Source of the DNA: Streptomyces rubellomurinus
GTDB lineage: Bacteria > Actinomycetota > Actinomycetes > Streptomycetales > Streptomycetaceae
Length of the DNA: 39,177 nt
Assembly: GCF_000961885.1 (NCBI RefSeq)
Contig: NZ_JZKH01000080.1
Span: forward strand, 1 to 39,177
Reading direction: 5' to 3'
How positions within the stretch are numbered: the first letter of the stretch is position 1; each line of letters opens with the position of its first letter. The notes below the pieces were generated by a model. That model was not told where the DNA came from and made no database searches. It saw only the letters and a program-made list of their open reading frames with translations. The translations under genes and the position numbers were made by a program. Shown here piece after piece: positions 35,121-39,177 of this stretch.

Positions 35121-35848
35121 GCGACGAACCGACGGCCCCCAGCTTCCGGGGAGACGTGACGGTGGAGCTGGTCCGCAGCGCCGCCGCCGACTCGGACGTC
35201 ATCTGGGCGGCCCGCGTCTCGACCGCGGGGGAGCAGTCCCTGGAGGCGGTCCAGCAGGACCCGGAGAAGTCCAAGGGCCTGATCAACTTCCTGATGCGCG
35301 ACCGGCACGGCACCCCGTTCGAGCACAACTCGATGACCTTCTTCATCAGCGCGCCGATCTTCGTGTTCCGCGAGTTCCACCGGCACCGCAGCGGCTGGTC
35401 GTACAACGAGGAGTCCGGCCGCTACCGCGAGCTGCAGCCGGTCTTCTACGTCCCCGCCGAGGACCGCAAGCTCGTCCAGCACGGCCGCCCGGGCAAGTAC
35501 GAGTTCGCCGAGGGCACCCCCGAGCAGCACAGGACCACCACCGGGGCGATGGAGGCCGCGTACCGCGAGTCCTACGCCCGCTACCAGGAGATGCTGGCGG
35601 CCGGCGTGGCCCGCGAGGTGGCCCGCGCGGTGCTGCCGGTCGGCCTGTTCTCCTCGATGTACGCGACCTGCAACGCCCGCTCGCTGATGCACTTCCTCTC
35701 GCTGCGCACCAAGCGGGAGAACTCGGCGGTGCCGTCCTTCCCGCAGCGCGAGATCGAGATGGTCGCCGAGCAGATGGAGGAGCAGTGGGCCCGGCTCATG
35801 CCGCTCACCCATGCGGCCTTCGAGAAGCACGGTCGGGTCGCCCCCTGA
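35117..35848 (+). CDS. thyX: FAD-dependent thymidylate synthase ThyX
   Basis: Makes dTMP from dUMP with methylenetetrahydrofolate and reduced FAD. The 243-residue protein has the FREFHRHRSGWSYNEESGRY segment with the RHR...S ThyX motif. Eight residues separate RHR from the Ser-Gly-Arg-Tyr serine, one more than the RHRX7S consensus. LPVGLFSSMYATCNARSLMHF and RTKRE further along are the C-terminal nucleotide and flavin site segments. GTG 35117 overlaps the previous stop (GTGA) and has AAGGAG (35105-35110) 6 nt upstream. No thyA is in the window. A 14-bp inverted repeat lies 81 nt after the stop. Confidence 0.95.
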   Translation: MSDEPTAPSFRGDVTVELVRSAAADSDVIWAARVSTAGEQSLEAVQQDPEKSKGLINFLMRDRHGTPFEHNSMTFFISAPIFVFREFHRHRSGWSYNEESGRYRELQPVFYVPAEDRKLVQHGRPGKYEFAEGTPEQHRTTTGAMEAAYRESYARYQEMLAAGVAREVARAVLPVGLFSSMYATCNARSLMHFLSLRTKRENSAVPSFPQREIEMVAEQMEEQWARLMPLTHAAFEKHGRVAP

Positions 35849-35929
35849 CCTGGGACGACGGGCATCCGGCAGAGTGTCTGGCATGTCTGGATTGCGGCTT
35901 TTCTGACCGCTCCCTACATTCGTGAACAC

Positions 35930-35975
35930 GGATTCCGGTGCTGACCGAACCCCCGAGCGGGCAGCACCGGAATCC
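35930..35975 (+). terminator. 14-bp perfect inverted repeat between thyX and dapA
   Basis: GGATTCCGGTGCTG (35930-35943) and CAGCACCGGAATCC (35962-35975) pair perfectly with an 18-nt loop. It lies 81 nt after thyX and 90 nt before the dapA ATG. It is probably the operon terminator; a regulatory role for dapA is possible. Confidence 0.65.
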
Positions 35976-36051
35976 CATGTCCGCGCCCGTCCGACCCGTT
36001 TCACCTGTCCGAACCCTGGACCGGCATGGGGACCGCCCCACCGCCTACGAG

Positions 36052-36057
36052 TAGTTT
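36052..36057 (+). promoter_or_regulatory. Candidate -10 box giving a (nearly) leaderless dapA mRNA
   Basis: TAGTTT is placed 8 nt before the dapA ATG, so transcription would start at or within a few nt of the start codon. No Shine-Dalgarno sequence precedes the ATG (GTAGTTTTGGACGC), which fits. No clear -35 is seen. Confidence 0.45.
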
Positions 36058-36064
36058 TGGACGC

Positions 36065-36964
36065 ATGGCTCCGACCTCCACCCCCCAGACCCCGTTCGGC
36101 CGGGTCCTGACCGCCATGGTCACCCCGTTCACCGCCGACGGCGGGCTCGACCTCGACGGCGCCCAGCGCCTCGCCACGCACCTCGTCGACTCCGGCAACG
36201 ACGGCCTCGTCGTCAACGGCACCACCGGTGAGTCCCCGACCACCAGCGACGCCGAGAAGGCCCAGCTCGTCCGCGCCGTGGTGGAGGCGGTCGGGGATCG
36301 CGCTCACGTGGTGGCCGGCGTCGGCACCAACGACACGCACCACAGCGTCGAGCTGGCCCGCCAGGCCGAGGCCGCCGGCGCGCACGGCCTGCTGGTCGTC
36401 ACCCCGTACTACAACAAGCCCCCGCAGGAGGGCCTGTACCGGCACTTCACGCAGGTCGCCGACGCCACCGGCCTGCCGGTCATGGCGTACGACATCCCGG
36501 GCCGCAGCGGCGTCGCGCTGAGCCACGAGACGCTGGTCCGGCTCGGCGAGCACCCGCGGATCGTCGCCAACAAGGACGCCAAGGGCGACCTCGGCGCCGC
36601 CGCCTGGGCGATCGCCCGCTCGGACCTCGCCTGGTACTCCGGCGACGACATCCTCAACCTGCCGCTGCTGTCGGTCGGAGCCGCCGGTGTCGTCAGCGTC
36701 GTCGGGCACGTCGTCGCCGGCGAGCTGAAGACGATGATCGAGGCCTACCTGGCGGGCGATGTGGTCAAGGCCACGACGATCCACCAGGGCCTGCTCCCGG
36801 TCTTCAGCGGTATGTTCCGCACGCAGGGCGTGATCCTCACCAAGGCAGCGCTGGAGCTCCAGGGCCTGCCCGCCGGCCCGCTGCGGCTGCCGCTGGTCGG
36901 TGCGACGCCCGAGGAGATCGCGCGATTGAAGAAGGATCTCGCCGCAGGCGGGGTACACCTGTAG
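36065..36964 (+). CDS. dapA: 4-hydroxy-tetrahydrodipicolinate synthase
   Basis: Condenses pyruvate and aspartate semialdehyde in the diaminopimelate/lysine pathway. The 299-residue TIM barrel contains NGTTGESPT (Thr53-Thr54), VVTPYYNKP (Tyr116), AYDIPGRSGVAL (Tyr142) and the Schiff-base lysine in IVANKDAKGD (Lys170). ATG 36065 (MAPTSTPQTPFGRVLTAMVTPF) is preferred to the in-frame ATG at 36026: similarity begins at FGRVLTAMVTPF and a -10-like TAGTTT lies between the two. The lack of a ribosome site points to leaderless translation. No lysine riboswitch-like structure is visible. The RNase J gene follows 170 nt later. Confidence 0.95.
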   Translation: MAPTSTPQTPFGRVLTAMVTPFTADGGLDLDGAQRLATHLVDSGNDGLVVNGTTGESPTTSDAEKAQLVRAVVEAVGDRAHVVAGVGTNDTHHSVELARQAEAAGAHGLLVVTPYYNKPPQEGLYRHFTQVADATGLPVMAYDIPGRSGVALSHETLVRLGEHPRIVANKDAKGDLGAAAWAIARSDLAWYSGDDILNLPLLSVGAAGVVSVVGHVVAGELKTMIEAYLAGDVVKATTIHQGLLPVFSGMFRTQGVILTKAALELQGLPAGPLRLPLVGATPEEIARLKKDLAAGGVHL

Positions 36965-37070
36965 CAGACACGGACGTGCGCGCCCCGGCTCGCCGGACCC
37001 TCACGGGCCCGCCGCTGGACCGGACCGAAGGCGCGAGAGCACAGACCCAGTAGGAAGAACGACACTGAGT

Positions 37071-37119
37071 ACGCACGCCATATGTCTCCGGGGGAGGACC
37101 CCGGGCATATGGCGTGCGT
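37071..37119 (+). promoter_or_regulatory. Long hairpin in the RNase J gene leader
   Basis: ACGCACGCCATATG (37071-37084) pairs perfectly with CATATGGCGTGCGT (37106-37119). A 3x1 internal loop separates an inner 6-bp stem, CCGGGG (37088-37093) with CCCCGG (37099-37104), closed by a GAGGA loop. The base ends 3 nt before the GAGGAG ribosome site of the RNase J gene. The loop side contains a Shine-Dalgarno-like GGGGAGGA. It could be a dapA terminator, an RNase cleavage site or a translational switch. Confidence 0.8.
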
Positions 37120-37138
37120 CGTGAGGAGAGTCTTTTGA
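37109..37138 (+). CDS. Possible 9-codon leader ORF overlapping the RNase J start
   Basis: ATG 37109 opens a 9-residue reading frame (MACVVRRVF) that ends at TGA 37136-37138, overlapping the TTG start 37135-37137 (TTGA). The GGGGAGGA at 37091-37098, in the upper part of the hairpin, is a good ribosome site 10 nt before it. An in-frame upstream ATG at 37082 would give an 18-residue version. The rnj ribosome site lies inside this ORF. Expression is unproven; short overlapping ORFs occur by chance. Confidence 0.35.
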   Translation: MACVVRRVF

Positions 37139-38820
37139 GCCACCCGCACCCCGAACTCGGAGCACCGCCCGCCCTGAAGGAGGGCGTCCTCCGCATCACC
37201 CCGCTCGGCGGCCTCGGCGAGATCGGCCGCAACATGACGGTCCTCGAATACGGGGACCGCATGCTGATCGTCGACTGCGGCGTCCTCTTCCCCGAGGACG
37301 AGCAGCCCGGCGTGGACCTGATCCTCCCGGACTTCAGCTACATCCGGGACCGCCTCGACAAGGTCGACGGCATCGTCCTCACCCACGGGCACGAGGACCA
37401 CATCGGCGCCGTCCCGTTCCTCCTCCGGGAGAACCCGGACATCCCGCTGATCGGCTCGAAGCTGACCCTCGCGCTGATCGAGGCCAAGCTCGCCGAGCAC
37501 CGCATCCGGCCGTACGTGCTGGAGGTCAAGGAGGGCCAGCGCGAGCGCATCGGCCCGTTCGACTGCGAGTTCATCGCCGTCAACCACTCCATCCCGGACG
37601 CCCTCGCCGTGGCCGTCCGCACCCCCGCCGGCATGGTTGTGGCCACCGGTGACTTCAAGATGGACCAGCTGCCGCTGGACGGCCGCCTCACCGACCTGCC
37701 GACCTTCGCCAAGCTGGCCGAGGAGGGCATGGACCTGCTGCTGGTGGACTCCACCAACGCCGAGGTCCCCGGCTTCATCCCGCACGAGCGCGACATCTCG
37801 GCGGCGCTGCGAAACGTTTTCGCGAACGCGGACAAGCGCATCATCGTCGCCTCCTTCGCCAGCCACGTGCACCGCATCCAGCAGGTCCTGGACGCCGCGC
37901 ACGAGTACAAGCGCAAGGTCGCCTTCGTCGGCCGCTCGATGGTCCGCAACATGGGCATCGCCCGCGACCTCGGCTACCTGAAGGTCCCTGGCAACATGGT
38001 CGTGGACGTCAAGCAGCTGGACGACCTCCCGGACAAGGAGGTCGTGCTGATCTGCACCGGCTCGCAGGGCGAGCCGATGGCGGCGTTGTCCCGGATGGCC
38101 AACCGCGACCACCAGATCCGCATCGTCGAGGGCGACACCGTGGTGCTCGCCTCCTCCCTGATCCCGGGCAACGAGAACGCCGTCTACCGGGTGATCAACG
38201 GCCTGACCCGCTGGGGCGCCAAGGTCGTGCACAAGGGCAACGCCAAGGTGCACGTCTCGGGCCACGCCTCGGCCGGCGAGCTGCTGTACTTCTTCAACAT
38301 CTGCAAGCCGCGCAACCTGATGCCGGTCCACGGCGAGTGGCGGCACCTGCGGGCCGCCGCCGAGCTCGGCATCGCCACCGGCGTGCCGCGCAACCGGGTC
38401 GTCATCGCCGAGGACGGCGTCTGCGTCGACCTGGAGAAGGGCGTCGCCCGGATCGTCGGCAAGGTGCAGGCCGGGTACGTCTACGTGGACGGCTCCTCGG
38501 TCGGCGACATCACCGAGGCCTCGCTCAAGGACCGCAAGATCCTCGGCGAGGAGGGCTTCATCTCGGTCTTCGTCGCGGTCGACTCGACCAACGGCAAGAT
38601 CGTCGGCCGCCCGACCATCCAGGCCCGCGGCTCCGGTATCGACGACAACGCCTTCGTGCCGGTCGTCTCCAAGCTTCAGGAGGCCCTGGACCGCTCGGCG
38701 AGCGACGGGGTGCTCGAGCCCCGCCAGGTGCAGCAGCTGGTCCGCCGGACCATCGGCAAGTGGGTGGCGGACAACTACCGCCGCCGGCCGATGATCCTGC
38801 CGGTCGTCGTCGAGGTCTGA
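37135..38820 (+). CDS. rnj: Ribonuclease J
   Basis: Metallo-beta-lactamase/beta-CASP RNase with 5'-3' exo- and endonuclease activity, for mRNA decay and rRNA maturation. The 561-residue protein starts (M)SHPHPELGAPPALKEG, has the zinc motif HGHEDH (His84-His89), then GDFKMDQLPLDG, the beta-CASP SFASHVHRIQQVLDAA region, GSQGEPMAALSRMA, and SGHASAGELL. The C-terminal domain ends RRRPMILPVVVEV. TTG 37135 is chosen because GAGGAGAG (37123-37130) is 4-5 nt before it and the protein then matches the length and N-terminus I recall for the Streptomyces enzyme. GTG 37114 would add seven residues and lies inside the hairpin. The leader hairpin suggests self-control. An rRNA operon begins just downstream. 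Confidence 0.95.
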   Translation: MSHPHPELGAPPALKEGVLRITPLGGLGEIGRNMTVLEYGDRMLIVDCGVLFPEDEQPGVDLILPDFSYIRDRLDKVDGIVLTHGHEDHIGAVPFLLRENPDIPLIGSKLTLALIEAKLAEHRIRPYVLEVKEGQRERIGPFDCEFIAVNHSIPDALAVAVRTPAGMVVATGDFKMDQLPLDGRLTDLPTFAKLAEEGMDLLLVDSTNAEVPGFIPHERDISAALRNVFANADKRIIVASFASHVHRIQQVLDAAHEYKRKVAFVGRSMVRNMGIARDLGYLKVPGNMVVDVKQLDDLPDKEVVLICTGSQGEPMAALSRMANRDHQIRIVEGDTVVLASSLIPGNENAVYRVINGLTRWGAKVVHKGNAKVHVSGHASAGELLYFFNICKPRNLMPVHGEWRHLRAAAELGIATGVPRNRVVIAEDGVCVDLEKGVARIVGKVQAGYVYVDGSSVGDITEASLKDRKILGEEGFISVFVAVDSTNGKIVGRPTIQARGSGIDDNAFVPVVSKLQEALDRSASDGVLEPRQVQQLVRRTIGKWVADNYRRRPMILPVVVEV

Positions 38821-38848
38821 TCCTCGTTCGGCCCCTGCCGACCTCGGT

Positions 38849-38877
38849 TTGACGTGGGGCGGCCCGGTGCGTAATGT
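38849..38877 (+). promoter_or_regulatory. rRNA operon promoter (upstream, consensus-like)
   Basis: TTGACG (38849-38854), exactly 17 nt, then TAATGT (38872-38877) is a near-consensus housekeeping promoter. It lies 28 nt after the RNase J stop and points at the rRNA leader. Confidence 0.75.
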
Positions 38878-38935
38878 TCTCCGGGTTGCCCCACGGGACG
38901 AGCCCCAAGGAAGTACTCGAATCGAAATTCGAGAA

Positions 38936-39048
38936 CGACCGGGAAAACGGACCGAGAAACTCTGATAGAGTTCGGGAGCGCCGAAAGGCGAAAGCCAAAT
39001 CGGATGAATGAAACTCCGGAAAACGGAGCGGAAAACATCTGATAAGCT
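38936..39048 (+). promoter_or_regulatory. Two tandem rrn promoter modules
   Basis: Two related blocks each run GGAAAACGGA...CG-GAAA-C-TCTGATA. Their -10 boxes are TAGAGT (38966-38971) and TAAGCT (39043-39048). The AAAAC element lies 22 and 23 nt before the respective box. Neither has a TTGACA -35. The drop in GC and the multiple-promoter layout are typical of Streptomyces rrn operons. Confidence 0.6.
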
Positions 39049-39109
39049 GGAAACACGAAAGAACGAAGCCCGGAGGGTCCGCTGGAAGGCGGCTCGAAGG
39101 AAGCGTCCG

Positions 39110-39177
39110 TTCCTTGAGAACTCAACAGCGTGCCAAAAGTCAACGCCAGATATGTTGACATCCCCGGCCTCGATCGC
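39110..39177 (+). promoter_or_regulatory. Pre-16S rRNA leader (16S gene beyond window)
   Basis: TTCCTTGAGAACTCAACAGC (39110-39129) is the conserved actinobacterial rRNA leader block (TTGAGAACTCAA-type, linked to antitermination or processing). GTCAAC (39139-39144) and GTTGAC (39154-39159) form an inverted repeat. The mature 16S 5' end is not reached. The stretch 38821-39177 holds no protein gene. Confidence 0.75.

Noticed and set aside
36026..36064. Longer DapA start at ATG 36026
   Set aside because: It adds 13 residues without similarity, and a -10-like box lies between it and the preferred ATG.
37114..37134. RNase J start at GTG 37114
   Set aside because: It would place the start inside the hairpin with no proper ribosome site; GAGGAGAG fits TTG 37135.

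Overview
The window is very GC-rich actinobacterial DNA with strong third-position G/C bias, GTG and TTG starts, and long meaningless ORFs opposite real genes. Gene content and order (infB-ylxP-like-rbfA-DHH phosphoesterase-truB-ribF, then a type VII secretion locus, then rpsO-pnp-M16 peptidase-dapB-thyX-dapA-RNase J-rRNA leader) match the core chromosome of Streptomycetaceae as I remember it from Streptomyces coelicolor. Streptomyces or Kitasatospora is likely; I cannot tell which.

Region 1 (1-10700, + strand) holds translation and RNA-modification genes: the 3' part of infB, a DUF503 gene, rbfA, an NrnA-type DHH phosphoesterase and truB, then an orphan 1194-residue protein and ribF. The orphan gene has a trypsin-like domain that seems to have lost its nucleophile, followed by a STAND-like NTPase with Arg in place of the Walker A Lys.

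Region 2 (10750-29205) is a complete type VII (ESX) secretion locus: an EspI-like MinD ATPase, an unrecognised 255-residue protein and eccE (all - strand); eccB, two WXG100 proteins and a mycosin (+); eccC (-); and eccD (+). Inside it sit an ECF (SigE-family) sigma factor with a duplicated-domain membrane protein, and an unrelated APC amino-acid permease. eccA and PE/PPE genes are not seen.

Region 3 (29206-39177, + strand) is rpsO, pnp, an M16 peptidase, dapB, a small TPR-like membrane protein, thyX, dapA and RNase J, ending in the promoter and leader of an rRNA operon whose 16S gene lies beyond the window. It joins RNA decay (PNPase, RNase J), lysine/diaminopimelate synthesis (DapA, DapB) and thymidylate synthesis (ThyX).

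The most interesting non-genic signals are: a long hairpin with an embedded 9-codon ORF whose stop overlaps the TTG start of the RNase J gene; three exact-period 17-bp repeats before truB; a 15-bp element (14/15 identical) in the same orientation before eccE and eccC; an ECF-type promoter candidate before the sigma gene; and a LacI-type palindrome upstream of the permease. All were found by eye. No database search or folding program was run.
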